Below are positions 34,369-46,233 of a stretch of 64,000 bases of DNA, piece after piece. This DNA comes from Enchytraeus crypticus (taxonomy: Eukaryota; Annelida; Clitellata; Enchytraeida; Enchytraeidae): the NCBI GenBank assembly GCA_905160935.1, contig CAJHZI010000649.1, positions 930,001 through 994,000 of the forward strand, read 5' to 3'. Below the pieces are notes generated by a model. The model did not search any database. It worked only from the letters and a program-made list of their open reading frames with translations, and was not told the origin of the DNA. Positions within the stretch are counted from its first letter, which is position 1. Each line of letters begins with the position of its first letter. Position numbers and translations under genes: made by a program.

Positions 34369-37300
34369 TTAGAAAACGCCACCACCCGACGCTTGCTGCT
34401 TGGAAAGTATAGACATATCAGTCTGTTGCATCTGATATTCCTGGAATCTTTGTGATATTCTTTGCGTCATTTTCAAGAACTTGTCCATACAGTTCATCGT
34501 GCACGAATTCTGTGCAGAAAATAGCAAGACAACAATCAACCAATAAAATGGTTAAGAAAATAATCAATGGATATATCAGTAACTATATCAGAAAACAAAA
34601 TATTGACTCAATGAATAAGTCCAACACTAAATCATATGATTAACAGTAAACTCAGTCAATAAATTGATTAATTCACTAAATATCATTTGCAGTTACCATG
34701 ATATATATATAAGAGCTTAAGATCTCGCTTAAAAAAATAGGCACCACCAGTATTGTAATAGAAATTAATCACATAAAACTCGTTGCTAGAGCGGCTAGAA
34801 CTTAACGACTAAACTAATGCAGGATTTAGGCAATTTAGTTCTGAACAATTTTAGTAAATCAAAACTTAAAATAACAAATCTTTAGCCTTTAACACCAGTG
34901 AAATTAACTTACAGACTCAAGATGAGTATGAAATTACCATATATTACCATTAGAAGTTTTAGAATTTAAATTAAAATGACAGGTAACTAGAAATACCTCT
35001 TTATCTAGAATTTTTCTGGTAGTGAAGTCATGAACACAATCTGTGAAGCACATCTCTGATAGCTTGTTGTACGATGACAGGAACTCACGAAACTGAACAC
35101 AACCATTAAATTAAATACAACCATTAAATTAAACCATTAAATTAAAACCATTAAATTAAACGCAACCATTAAATTAAATTAAGACCACTATAGTCACTTC
35201 TTTTGCTGAATCTAGACAACAGAGTTACATGTACATTTATGTAGAAAACAATGTCAAATGAAAAACAATTCAATACAAGTTACTCTAATTAGTTAAAAAT
35301 ATTAAAAAATGTGCCAGCGGTTGGAGCCGCTGGCGATGTTGGTAATAGACCCGGCTGCAGATCAGTAAGTGTGGGTTCAAATCCTGGGCAAGCCTGTCAC
35401 TGATATCACCTTCGTGAGATGGAACTGACGTTAACATTGGAAATACAGCTTTTTAAAGTGTTAATGTTCCTTTCAGAATATTTTGATAAGTCCTTTTTTC
35501 AAGTTATTCAAGCAAGTGTTAATATTCCTTTCATCATATTTTTCCAAATAGAAGTCTAAAGAGCACATCAAATATACGTTATTTATAAGGTTATGTTACA
35601 TGAAATTGAGGATCATCAGCAGAACAGTATTATGAGCATATCGATATAGTATGCTACATTTAGTCGGATAGAAATAAAAAACCGGAACATTTAACGTGTA
35701 AAGCTAAATTTATATTCTTTGGAAGCGGAATTTTGAGCAGAATTCAAATATAAAGTTCCCCATTCGTAGCACTACTAATAAAAAAGTTATGTCCAAAAAC
35801 TGAAAAATTAACAATTTTTATTTTCTTGAGAGATTTTCAAAGTGTTAAAAATTTATTGTAGGGCTACAAAACTCAGCAAATGAAATATTAATCATGTGTC
35901 TGCAACAAATAAAGATAAAGCCAAAAATTAAAGCCAAATTTAATGTCAGTTTCTTGCTCGATAGCATATCAGTGACCGGAAGAGTAAGGAAGCCTCTCAT
36001 AATAAAGATGATATTAAGATTACATGTGCTTTGATGCTTGGTCCATGAACAGTAGCATAATTAGCCTGAGTCCCAGCCCAACTTACGTTACTTGCAATTC
36101 ATCCAGATCTGCAGGGTTTTTGGCGGGGGGAGGGAAGGGATAGGAAATGGGCTGGTTATGCTAAGTGAAAGTTTAGTTATGACACCAGCAGAACAACGAA
36201 GCATTTTCAGTAGTTTCAGTACAAATGGTCTAATAACCATAATTAGATCATTTATAATAATTTAATTTAATAATTACTGATTTTTTAATTAATCATAATT
36301 GGACTGATATGACTGGATATGTTATTGAAAAATTCTTACAAAAAAAATACAAAAAAGAAATGTAATTAACTATATTCATTCTAAGATGCACTGAAAGTCC
36401 ACCAGTTTTCTCACAAATTACAAAAATGTTCTCCGTTGGGGAGGGGTGTATTAGCCCCTTCCTGTGCCCCCTTTCACCCTCTACTTTATGCCTGTCAGTG
36501 CAAAAATGATCCTACCTACACACAAATTGCTTTTCTACCAATGTCCCTGACTGTAGTATGGGTATTGGTGGAGTTAGCTAGTGGGATACTGGATTTGCTA
36601 GTAAGCTAGTAGGTTCAGTGTGGCCCCAGTTCAGTCGCCGAAGGCAGTATTGAAAAAATTTGAGCCCTCCTAGAATTTTTTGGTTGAACCACCGTCCATG
36701 ACGTGTAGAAGCGTAGAGTATAAGCAAATCTCATCAGATGGATTAAAGTCTATAAGTGATAAAATATCGTTTTGACAGAGTGATTGTTATATTTACACAG
36801 CCAGTTCATATGACAAACCAAACCCAAATTCACAATAGATAGCAATGTGCTTGGAAAAAGTAGCTGGCGCAGTAGTTTAAATGTCATAGTGGTCAAACTG
36901 TACATAGGCATGTGGAAGATCGGAAGAATGGGTATGGCTTTATTTCTAATTATTTTATGGCCTTACGGTGTCTCAAATTATGTGTCAGTGGCATTAAATT
37001 ATCTTGCTCAGTATTAGCAACTAGCACAGTGGAAGCGGCTATAATGCCCATAACATGTAAAGTACCCGTGCCATCCAATGCAGAAACATTATGGTTAGCA
37101 TTGTCTGCAACCCATTGTGTAAATACCTCAGGATATGGGTGAATATTCATATCAGAAGGATTCAAAGTTACAGTGGACTGTTTAAATCATGAAATTTCGT
37201 CATATGACACAGAGAAACCTAAACGTGCTACTGATTGATAAAAATATTGATTGATAATCTTCACTAAATACTGATTGATAATCTTCATTTAATCTAGGTC

Positions 37301-39321
37301 AGTGTATAGTCCCCGCATCAGCACCTTCCTTAGACCTGCTGCTGACAAATTTCAAATAACAAAGATTGTGATATATGGCTTCTTCTGCCGCTAAATCACA
37401 ACACATTTCCATTCGTCCCATGACTTCAAATCCCCAGTTATCATTCTTTCTTCATCAATGCTCTTGAACAGTGCTTCGCACTTCTATTGACATTGCTGTA
37501 TAGTATTTCTTTTGATCATTGATCTGATAATTTAAAGCAAAACAAGCGTTGTGCTTTCCAGTTAAAAATCATAGATGAACAAAGTTTTTTTCCTGTAGAA
37601 TCATTTATTGCATCTTATTCCAGTTGCTGATTTTTTGTTTTAAGTTTGTTATTTTTTCTTTTTTAGTATGGCTTTCTGCAACTGTTGAGCACTACAACGG
37701 GCTGATCACAAGATGTTTGATGATGTAAGAGTTAATTATCATTGCGTGAAAGAGCACTTTCTAATAGTGTGTCAAACCCCTGAGATCATATAACAGTCAG
37801 ATCAGTTCGATCAGATCGGTTCATCAACATCAGTTGCATATAAAACACAAATAACGCATTGATTTTCCGAAAATTATTTCTCTTGCAAATCTTCAGCCAT
37901 CTCTCAAGAGCTTTAATTAGTTGATTTTTAATCCCTGGATAACTGTAATTAATTGTATTACTACCTACATTAATAATCTAAGAATTTGTTAATTAAAACT
38001 ATTCATTAGCTATAATTAACAAAATACAGTTCAGAAATTACTTAATTCTAAGTTTTAATTACTTATATCCAATTACACGATTTAAATAACATATTGATAA
38101 CGTCTAAGCAAGAAATCAATTAGAACTAATTGTCTAATCTTACAATTTTCCAAACTTACAACAAAAGCATACTATATTGCTCAAAAATAAAAAAATATGA
38201 GGTTGTATTTGTTCTTTTTAATGACCATATTCTTTAACAAAATCAGTGATTTTAGAATGGTCATAACTTTTTCCCCAAGGTCCTAGAAACGGGGAACTTT
38301 TCATACAAGTAGTCCTTAACATCCTCTATAACTACACAAAAATTCAGCTTTACACATTAAATATCCGTGTATCACTATTTTGAGATTTTATCAACCCGAC
38401 TAATTGTAGGAACCAGGTTTAGACTATGTTTGACCATTCTTGTTTATTTTCGCAAAAGTGCCAAAGTTATATATTTTTTACATTAGTTCAAATTATATTT
38501 TTTGCTAAGAGGAAAATTGAGCTGAGAGGTAATGTAAATTTGTAATTAATATATGCATATATATTTAAAGATAGTTTGGGAGCTAGGTATTAGGGGCTGA
38601 CCCCCAGTCAATAATGCTGGGGAAATATTCATAAGTCCATATCGTCATCTGCTAGTTACCTAGTCAAACATGTTATAGTATTAGGATTATTTAAACATTA
38701 ATTTTATTCGCTAGAGGGTCGTTAAATTGCAATATTTCACTAAATTTCTTTAAATTTCATTTTCGGCTAAGATGGAGGACCGAGACCGGAAATCACCCTT
38801 TGTTTATTAAAAAATTAGGGTTAGTTTGAAAATGAATTAACAAGAGATTTAAGTAATCTGTACTTTCAAAGGATTCAACTTAATCAAATAGTACTTCTTT
38901 GTGCGCATCAACGTTACGATATGAACAAGTATAAAATATTTCCATCTAGCAAGTCTTGATCTCAAAAATTGTCTTTATCTTGCAAGACCAAGACAATTTT
39001 TGCAAGACCAAGACCAAGACAGTGACCTGCAAGACCCAAGACAGTAAAATACTATCTCGAGCTTGTCTTGACTCAAGACATGTCTTGGTCTCGTTACATC
39101 GCTGTTTTAAATATATTAAAAGTGAGAGATGTCATCATGTAAGATCATTTCACTATATAATGTGAGTTTAACCTCTACCATGCTAACAAAGATTTAAATA
39201 GTTCTCAAATGTAATCTACATATTGTGAAACGAGTATTAAGTTTTACTGATTAAAGTATATTTTTTGTACCTGCTTCATAGTCGTTTCCGTCTCCACATC
39301 GAGTTGTAGATTGCTTGCCAT
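34369..39321 (-). CDS. TIMM9: TIMM9, mitochondrial small Tim chaperone, complete
   Basis: Three minus-strand exons, 39321-39271, 35092-34997 and 34509-34369 (TAA), join in phase to 95 residues; human TIMM9 has 89. With TIMM10 it forms the intermembrane-space hexamer that carries hydrophobic precursors to TIM22. Exon 1 is the short N-terminus [17 protein letters not shown]. Exon 2 holds [20 protein letters not shown], with the first CX3C as CFTDC and DFTTRKI after it. Exon 3 has the second CX3C as CTMNC and the strongly conserved [20 protein letters not shown], ending in a Gly-rich GGGVF. The twin CX3C cysteines form the two disulfides of the family and are oxidised by MIA40/CHCHD4. Intron 1 is 4.2 kb and full of repeats. 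Confidence 0.96.
35096..35185. repeat. Tandem repeat touching the TIMM9 exon 2 acceptor
   Basis: Five units around ACCATTAAATTAAA. On the gene strand the last unit, TTTAATTTAATGGTTG, is followed directly by TGTTCAG, the exon 2 acceptor. Confidence 0.85.
35320..35445 (+). repeat. SINE family A
   Basis: Box A region GAGCCGCTGGCGATGTTGGT, box B GGTTCAAATCCTGGG and end GGAACTGACGTTAACATTGG. In intron 1 of TIMM9. A minus-strand 3' scrap lies at 35935-35990. Confidence 0.8.
36890..37440 (-). mobile_element. Fragment of a repeated invertebrate ORF of unknown element class
   Basis: On the minus strand one frame reads [20 protein letters not shown], then [14 protein letters not shown]; further on another reads [20 protein letters not shown] and then HVMGIIA. 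From memory, the wording DL.AAEa.YH..CY and V.DN.DHN...LDG.GT.H.MGII recurs in many uncharacterised multi-copy proteins of molluscs, corals and other invertebrates. It looks like an old, broken mobile-element gene inside TIMM9 intron 1. I cannot name the class. Confidence 0.5.
38955..39090. repeat. CAAGAC-rich repeat with inverted ends
   Basis: Several GCAAGACCAAGAC units lead into the palindrome CAAGACATGTCTTG and end GTCTTGGTCTCG. It could be a small non-autonomous DNA element; the class is not clear. In TIMM9 intron 1. Confidence 0.45.
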
Positions 39322-40494
39322 TCTAATCGACCTTTCTTTTAAGAAACCGGGTATGGCGATATTAGAGACGTTGTAAATTGCGTCGATTTCACACAATTAA
39401 AGTAAAACTGAAAAACAAATAATAGTAGGAATTAGTAGAGATAACAATAATGATTAATGTCATGAGAGATAAGAAAACTGAGATAGAGAGAAAGCAATTA
39501 ACTGATTAAAATTACCAGATTAAAAGTGTAAACAATACTTTAAAGCATGCTACAATAACCAGCGACAATTAGCTGTACTATGCGCTAAAATACGCCAGAG
39601 CACCTAAATAATTGAGGATTTTCACAGCTGTTAGCCGCGCCCACTTTTATACACCTACCGGCATTGGCATCCATATTGGATTACGTCTGTTGATTTTTAG
39701 CATTACGTATATATAGATATATATGCATTTAAAAAATTTCTATATATGTACGTATATTGCAATTTGTAAAAATGCACACGATTTATTAGTTATATACACA
39801 GACAGTGTAGGCCTACCTATGTGCTTCATAAAGTTGTATGAACTTACGTATGGAATATATGAGCTCCGATCTTACCGGTAAGCCGTAAGCTGTAGATTCG
39901 ATATGTAGATGGATTCTATAATTGGAGACTTAACTTAAATTAATTATACTAGTTCAGCAGGTCTTGATCGAGGACTTGTAACACTAGTCTAGTCGTAATT
40001 GGGAAGGGATTAAGCACTTATGAAGCACTATTTGGCAGAAATGCTGAAATTATGTCTAACAAAGCTTTCAAGAATCATCATATCCATTACCAGTTCATTA
40101 ACCTGTAAGAAAGAACCAATGTCCATATGCCAGACACAATTTTATACTAAATGAAAAACTACTTAAAGTTACATATATATAGCCGTGTATCATATAGAGT
40201 GTCGTATATCAAAATGGCGGCTTTGTAATGTAAACAAAAAATAACGTGTTCATGAAACCTCTCTATCGAGTGTACCTGTTTTGTCTTTCTACTAATAGCT
40301 TATAGCGAGTCAAACTTAAACACCCACTACAGTGAAATTATCACCAGCCCTGTGATGATGTCCTATGAAATCCCGTTCTTTTACTCTCGGATAGAGATCC
40401 TAGGAAGGCACAGGAGGCCCACCTCTTCGTAAAAGTAAATCATGTTAGTTGTTTAAAGTCTTTTAAAGCCTTGCACTAGCTAAAGATAAAATTA

Positions 40495-40600
40495 TCAAAA
40501 ATAACAACAATTTGAGTGCTACAGTCATCAATGACAACATCGAGCACTATTGAGTCAAAATCAAGCCGGCGAACAAAAAGAAGGTCCAAAGCAAAAGGAG
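40495..40600 (+). repeat. Family H repeat copy
   Basis: AACAACAATTTGAGTGCTAC, then ATGACAACATCGAGCAC and TCAAGCCGGCGAAC. The open frame across it (40516-40779) is translated repeat rather than a gene. Confidence 0.65.
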
Positions 40601-40849
40601 GTCCAAAAAATAAAAAAATTAGAGCGCATCATTTGCAAAACAGCTTCGTTAACCTTTTAAGTCTATCACCATCTAATATTAGATTTGAATGTCTTAATCA
40701 TCATTGTAATGAACACACCTTGTTCACAATTTATATATCAAGAAATAAATATATTTTAGATGGAATGCAGATATTATAGTGCAGTTATTTTAAATAATAA
40801 ATGACGTAGGGGTTTTCCAAGATTTATAATAGATGATATAAGCTGAGGT

Positions 40850-42254
40850 TATAGATGGGTATAGCTAGATTATTACGAAGGGTATTTCCAAAGTGACGCA
40901 GCTGCGTCGTAAATTAGCTAAGCGAAGAAGCGCTGTGATTCGATAGAAACGTTTGACATCGATTGACAGCGATGTATATAAGGAGAAGCTAGATACAGTA
41001 GAATCAAGTTAGGGCCGGGGGCCTACTTGATTCGTCTGAGTGGGTTCCCAAGAGGGCGGCTCCGAGGGGTCTATACGGTGTACAACGTGTAGTTTTCATA
41101 AAGGATCGAGTCTCAATGATCCTTCCTCTTACTGACTCCCTTCGGGATAGGTAAGGGGGCCCCTCAGGCTAATTGGAGGCGAGAGAGTTCGGTGTCCCCC
41201 TGGGTAGGTCCAAGTAAGAGGCTGGTAGTCCGCGGCAATACTCGGGTCGAGTTCGTCTCTGCGGGTATTCGCTAAGCGCCTGGGTCGAGTGTGTCTCTGC
41301 AGGCGGGAATCTAGCGACGGCACTACCTGGATGGAGTTCGTCTCTGCAGGTATTTGTTAGGCGCCTGGATGGAGTTTGTCTCTGCAGGAGCGGGCTAGAG
41401 ACGGCATTGCCTTGATGGAGTTCGTCCCTGCAGGCGGGAGCAGGGTTACTAATGACCAGTTGACTATCCACGAATTTTTTAGTACTACACGAGAGCCATT
41501 GTACCACCTTCAGCAACGATGGACGACAGAAGGAACTACGGGAAGACCAGTATTAAAAGGATGAAGAAGCGGGATTACCAACGACCAGTAGACTATCCAC
41601 GAATTTGACCGCACTAAACAAAAGGCCATTACACGCTTCAGCAACGGCGAGCGAAGGAACTACGGAAAGGCCAATATTAAAAGGATAGGGAAGAATAAGT
41701 ATAAAAAAAGGTATAGGGAAGTTTTATAGGGTAAAGAATGATAAAGTTCGTCGCAGTTAAAACAACCAATCCTATGATTAACTACTACAAGTTTAAAGAC
41801 TAGGAAGCAGGGCGGAAACTTAATCGTAGTTGCCCAAAAATAACGTTACGCTTCCACTCCCGGTTCGGGTCACCATATCACTTCGCCCAGAGAATCACAC
41901 TACGGAAGAGAATCTACTAAAGAAGTAAGGGAGTCGGCCCCTTGAATTAGCAGATAGAAGTCGAGCGAAGCTAGGCCATTCGAGATGCAGCACCCCTCGG
42001 TTCCTCCTGACAAGCGGTACCTGTAATAACGTAGTAGCTGCAATCTCGAATCGCTGTCGCTCCACCACAGCATCCTACAAGAACTTAACGACGTGGAGTG
42101 AGTCCCCACTCCCGATTCGGGCCGGGCCGCCAAACCCGATGTCCCGGGTTCCAAGGACTCAATATTGAGTATGAGAGAAATACGTCTCCACTCGCTGTAA
42201 CACGGGAGGCCTCGCCAGCCGCACTGCTCATGCGCTAAACCCCGTTGGTTACAA
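40850..42254. mobile_element. GC-rich retroelement-like block, old and non-coding
   Basis: This 1.4-kb block is far richer in GC than its surroundings. It has a TATA-like GATGTATATAAGG at about 40972 and tandem copies of GAGTTCGTCTCTGCAGG at 41220-41440. Two diverged repeats of about 120 bp follow at 41440-41700, sharing GACTATCCACGAATTT. It stops sharply against the tail of the next LINE. TGGTGACCCGAACCGGGAGT on the minus strand resembles an LTR-element primer site, but I found no pair of long terminal repeats and no protein domain. Family and age are uncertain. Confidence 0.35.
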
Positions 42255-42956
42255 TCATCATCATCACTCGTTTATTTCAGACAACAGTCCGTAAGACATT
42301 GCACGATACAATGATAGAAAAAGAGAAAAAGACAGAGAATTACGTAATCCATATGTAAAGATAAAAAAGCTAAACATAAAACAATGCTCAGCTTAGACAG
42401 AACCTTGACATGGAAGAAATAAGAGCACTACGAGACTCTTTGACACGTTTTAACAAACTAAACCGAGAGTTGCATAACACTGTGTCAAATACTGGTAACC
42501 CAGTAGATAAAAACATTTCAGTGACACTACTATATTTTGGGAAGTTAAAAAATGATTTAACACATTTTATATAGCAGGACTTCATACGACTAAGAGCAGC
42601 TAACTTAAAAACCTTCCACAAGGCTATATCATAGAAGCAAGAACCATAACTTCTAAATAATTTCGATTTAACAGAAATTGAGCATAAGCCAAATTTACTT
42701 TTAAGAACATTAGTACGATAGAATAAATTCCTTATCTCGCGATTAATGTCCAAATCATCATGAACATCATTCTGTATGATATGACCGAGATACCTAAAGC
42801 TGGATACATATGAAAGCTCATGGCCATCAAGAACAAAATTCGGAAAGTTAGCACAAATAGATTTACATTTGATAAGCGGATTAAATATCATACAAACAGT
42901 TTCTTTTGTGTTGCACATCATGTTAATTTTAATAGCATAGGTTAAAAAATACGCAT
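42255..42956 (-). pseudogene. LINE reverse-transcriptase C-terminal fragment (CR1/Jockey-like) with 3' end
   Basis: One open minus-strand frame of about 190 residues starts just past the catalytic motif. It has KETVCMIFNP (the usual K-x-x-C-M-x-F), then SSFRYLGHIIQND, INREIRNLFYRTNVLKSKFG and KSKLFRSYGSCFYDIALW. This order (substrate grip, RYLG, Ylyr.nvL..kF, lf.syc...Yg..LW) fits CR1/Jockey-group elements. The 3' end on the plus strand is a short ATCATCATC tail after CGTTTATTTCAGACAACAG. It is 5' truncated, yet the frame stays open, so it is fairly young. Confidence 0.75.
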
Positions 42957-43178
42957 TATAGTGAATAATCAACTATGTTGATATCTATCACTTTTAAAAC
43001 CACATGTTTAATCCGTTAGGCAATTTAGACCATTTTCCGTATAACCAGTCCAGTGAATGTCCGAGATTTTACTCTCAGATCAGCGCGGCCGGGATTCGAA
43101 TCCACGAGGATTCAAATCACCTCAGGATTTGTCATTTAAAACTTCATGAAGTTACCACTACGCTATTTAGACATTCTA
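42957..43178 (-). repeat. SINE family J (tRNA-derived), full-length copy
   Basis: On the minus strand: box A TAGCGTAGTGGTAACTTC, box B GGATTCGAATCC, then CTGAGAGTAAAATCTCGGAC, ACTGGACTGG and the 3' end TGATAGATATCAACATAG. Confidence 0.75.
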
Positions 43179-43179
43179 A

Positions 43180-43330
43180 ATTGTAATTAATTGTAGGGGT
43201 AACGTTATGAACTTTTAAATGACAGATCCTGAGGTGAATTGAACCCTCATGGGTTCGAATCCAAGCCGCGCTGCTCTGAGAGTAAAATCTCGGATATTCA
43301 CTGGACTGCAGTTGCGAGCCACTGTATGAT
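43180..43330 (+). repeat. SINE family J, second copy, head to head with the first
   Basis: Plus-strand copy with GGGTTCGAATCCAAGCCGCG and GAGTAAAATCTCGG. Its head faces the head of the copy on its left, so together they form an imperfect inverted repeat of about 300 bp. Confidence 0.75.
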
Positions 43331-43388
43331 TGCAATTTTGGCTCTAGTGAGTAATTTTTGATGTGAATGACTGTCGGTTCTCATTATA

Positions 43389-45130
43389 CTATCGTTCAAC
43401 TTGTTGCCTAGCAATAATGTTTTGAGCGATAGTGGAAGAAAAAAAACTATTTTTAGAAGAAAATGGAAAATTAATCATAAATAAGAAAAAGGTAACGGAT
43501 AAAATCACAGAACACTTCAGTAACATGTTTAACAAACATGTTGTAGAACATTTGGAAGAAATAAAACCGATACAAATAAAAATTTCTTTTAATGAAGCAG
43601 AGGTTGAAAAAGCAGTAAAAAAATTGAAAAACAATAAAAGTGCAGGACCTGATGAAGTATTTGCTGAAGAATTAAAAAACTGTCTAAATGTAATATTTAA
43701 AATAATAGCAGAGATATTCAATAACCTTGCAGAAGGTAAAGAAAGGTTAGAAGAAATAGCGGAGGGAATATTGATTCCTTTGCAGAAGCCAGGCAAACCA
43801 AAAGGGAAAGAAGAAAATCTAAAACCAATAATTCTATTAAATACCCTAAGGAAAATATTATGTATAATAATGTTCAACAGAATATATAATAAAATAGATA
43901 ATCAAATTCCATTAAGTCAGGTCGCATATAGAAGTGAGAGAAGCACCACATAAAATGTATGTTCATTAAAACTAATAATAGAAAAGGCAATAATAAATCA
44001 AAATGTAAATATTGAAATACTTTTATTAGATATGAGTAAAGCTTTTGATTGTGTAAACAGAAAGATACTAATTGAAGATTTAAAACACATTTTAGAGAAA
44101 GATGAACTTTATATAATAAAAATGTTAATAGAAAATGTAAAAATAAAAGTTGTAAATGACAATTTTGAAGGAAAAAAATTTAATACCAACACAGGAGTCC
44201 CTCAAGGAGACTCCTATATTATTTACTTTATATCTAGCCATAGCTTTAAATGCAAAGGAAGATAGTAATATACCAGCAGAATTACAAGATCATACGTATT
44301 GGAATAAAAACCAAAATGAGAAAATAGACATAGAAATAATAGATCAGCAGTTTGCTGATGATATAGGATGGATTATTTTTGGAAATAACAAATCTGATGA
44401 ACTAATAGAATATGTAGAAAATAGATTAAAATGGAGAGATTTGCAGATAAATAAAGATAAAACAGAGAAAATAATTATACCAAGCACTATAGATGATACG
44501 CAATGGCAAAATACCAAATACTTAGGTAGTATGCTTGAATCAGAAAAAGATTTAAATCAAAGGAAAAAATTAACAATGATTTAATAAATATAAATCTAAA
44601 CTAAGAAATAAAAAAATAAGCTTGAAAATAAGAATTAAAATATTTAATATATATATCAAACCTATCTTTATATATAATGGATAATAGTGAATTATGGATA
44701 ATAACTAAAAGCATGGAAAGTAATATAGATATATTTCAAAGAAAACTATTGAGAATCATATTAAATATAAAATACCCACACATAATTAGCAATACGGACC
44801 TATATGACAGAACACAAGAAAAGCCATGGAGTGAATTAATACAATTCAAAAGACTCAGTTGGATTGGACATATGCTAAGATTGGATGAAAATACTCCAGT
44901 AAAAAAAGCTCTAAATTATAGAATAACAAATAATAAAATGAAACTAGGTATGGGAAATAAATATACTTTAATTAAACAATATAATAAAGATATAAAACAA
45001 ATAGATACTAAATATAACCTAGCATAGTAATGTCTATGATCTTGCCCAGGACCGGTATCAGTGGAGACAGAAGGTAAAAGAGGCTGCTCTGGAGCCCACA
45101 AAGTGACGTCATGCAGAGAAAAGAAGAAGA
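43389..45130 (+). pseudogene. Non-LTR retrotransposon reverse-transcriptase ORF, decayed
   Basis: Successive plus-strand frames give an ordered reverse transcriptase: KNNKSAGPDEVFAEELK, then LKPIILLNTLRKIL, motif A LLDMSKAFDCVNRKIL, motif B NTGVPQGDS, motif C QQFADDIG, motif D LQINKDKTEK, and a C-terminal RLSWIGHMLRLDENTPVKKA. It ends in a trace of QDRYQWRQKV and a GAAGAAGAAG tail. Stops and frameshifts near 43953, 44210 and 44584 break it into at least four frames, and the endonuclease end is missing. The DNA is very A-rich. I cannot assign the clade. Confidence 0.8.
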
Positions 45131-45299
45131 AGATAGTGGAAGAATGTGGAAAAACTTGTAAAAGCGTTTTTATGGAAAATTCTTATAGCAAAAAGAAATA
45201 TTTTGACTGAAATGTGACGATATTAAATTGCTTATTCTGAGTCCATATTTGCTGAACGAGTGAGTCCAAGTTTGAGTCCATGTCTTATGTTGGAATAAG

Positions 45300-45535
45300 G
45301 TAATAATGTAGTTGTGTTACTGTGCATTTTCAAATGCAAAATTTCAAAATTCCCAATTTCGAAGTCCGGATATATGGGCTTGAATCCTAGCCGTGCTGAT
45401 CTGAGAGTAAAATCATCTCGGAAATTCACTGTACTGGTTATATGGAAAATGGTCTAAATTGCCGAACGGTTTAAACCTGTGGTATTAAAAGGTTTAATAT
45501 AGATATCAACATGTTCTTCATTTCACTATAATAAA
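45300..45535 (+). repeat. SINE family J, diverged copy
   Basis: GGCTTGAATCCTAGCCGTGC, then CTGAGAGTAAAATC, ACTGGTTATATGGAAAATGG and ATAGATATCAACATG in the family order. Confidence 0.7.
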
Positions 45536-45784
45536 TATGTTTTTGCTTAAAATGTGAGGTTGGCTTCTAATATTTATATTGAATACACATGAGAGTTTGT
45601 TTGGTTGTTTAATTTATACAAGAAAGGTGGTTGTAAAAAATTATAGTTTGCTAACCTGTGATAATTTTTTAGCTTGTTATTAATCATGAGTGAATATTGG
45701 TTGAGAATTCAAAATACGTTTTGCACTTAGGTTTATATGTTGCTCTTTTGCCTCTCGCATCGTTTTAATTTATCTATTTTAACA

Positions 45785-46050
45785 GCAAAGGGTTAGGAAG
45801 CACAGATGAGTTTTTAAGACCGATGTTTTTGTTTTCGTTATTTTCTCAGTTCTTCATAGTTATTAGTAATTGTTGCTTTTTGGTAGCTCACCGATTAAAA
45901 CTGGCGAGGATTTAAGGATAACCTTCCACCCCCAGGAATTCTATTTTCATTCAAAGCTGTAAACACTTGGTCTTCCAAAGTGATCACTCTTTCAAATAAT
46001 AACCCTTGCCGGACATAGCTTAACTTCTGTTATTGACACGTTGCTAACCA
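45785..46050 (-). repeat. 5S-rRNA-derived repeat, copy 2
   Basis: On the minus strand the head reads AGAAGTTAAGCTATGTCCGG, then CAAGGGTTATTA and GTGATCACTTTGGAAGACCA. This follows the order of 5S rRNA from its promoter box A region to the C box and beyond. The tail is shared with copies 1 and 3. It lies about 180 bases upstream of the death-domain gene. Confidence 0.65.
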
Positions 46051-46233
46051 TGTGCGCTAAATCCACCCCCTTTTTGCAGCTTGTTGAATTGATTAAAAGA
46101 ATTATTGCTATGTACTATATAGCAAGTTAAACCTGCTTTATTATTTGATTATTTTAAAAATATATTTTATTATTCTAGAGTCTATAAAATGTGATATAGA
46201 AGTGCTCTACAATTAATATTAAGTATTAACACA

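Noticed and set aside
36912-37142. Plus-strand 76-residue frame in TIMM9 intron 1
   Set aside because: Shadow of the minus-strand element fragment that has the recognisable wording.
40516-40779. Possible small basic protein (SSRRTKRRSKAKGG)
   Set aside because: Its first half is the family H repeat, also present at 9.7 and 60.9 kb, and no gene context supports it.
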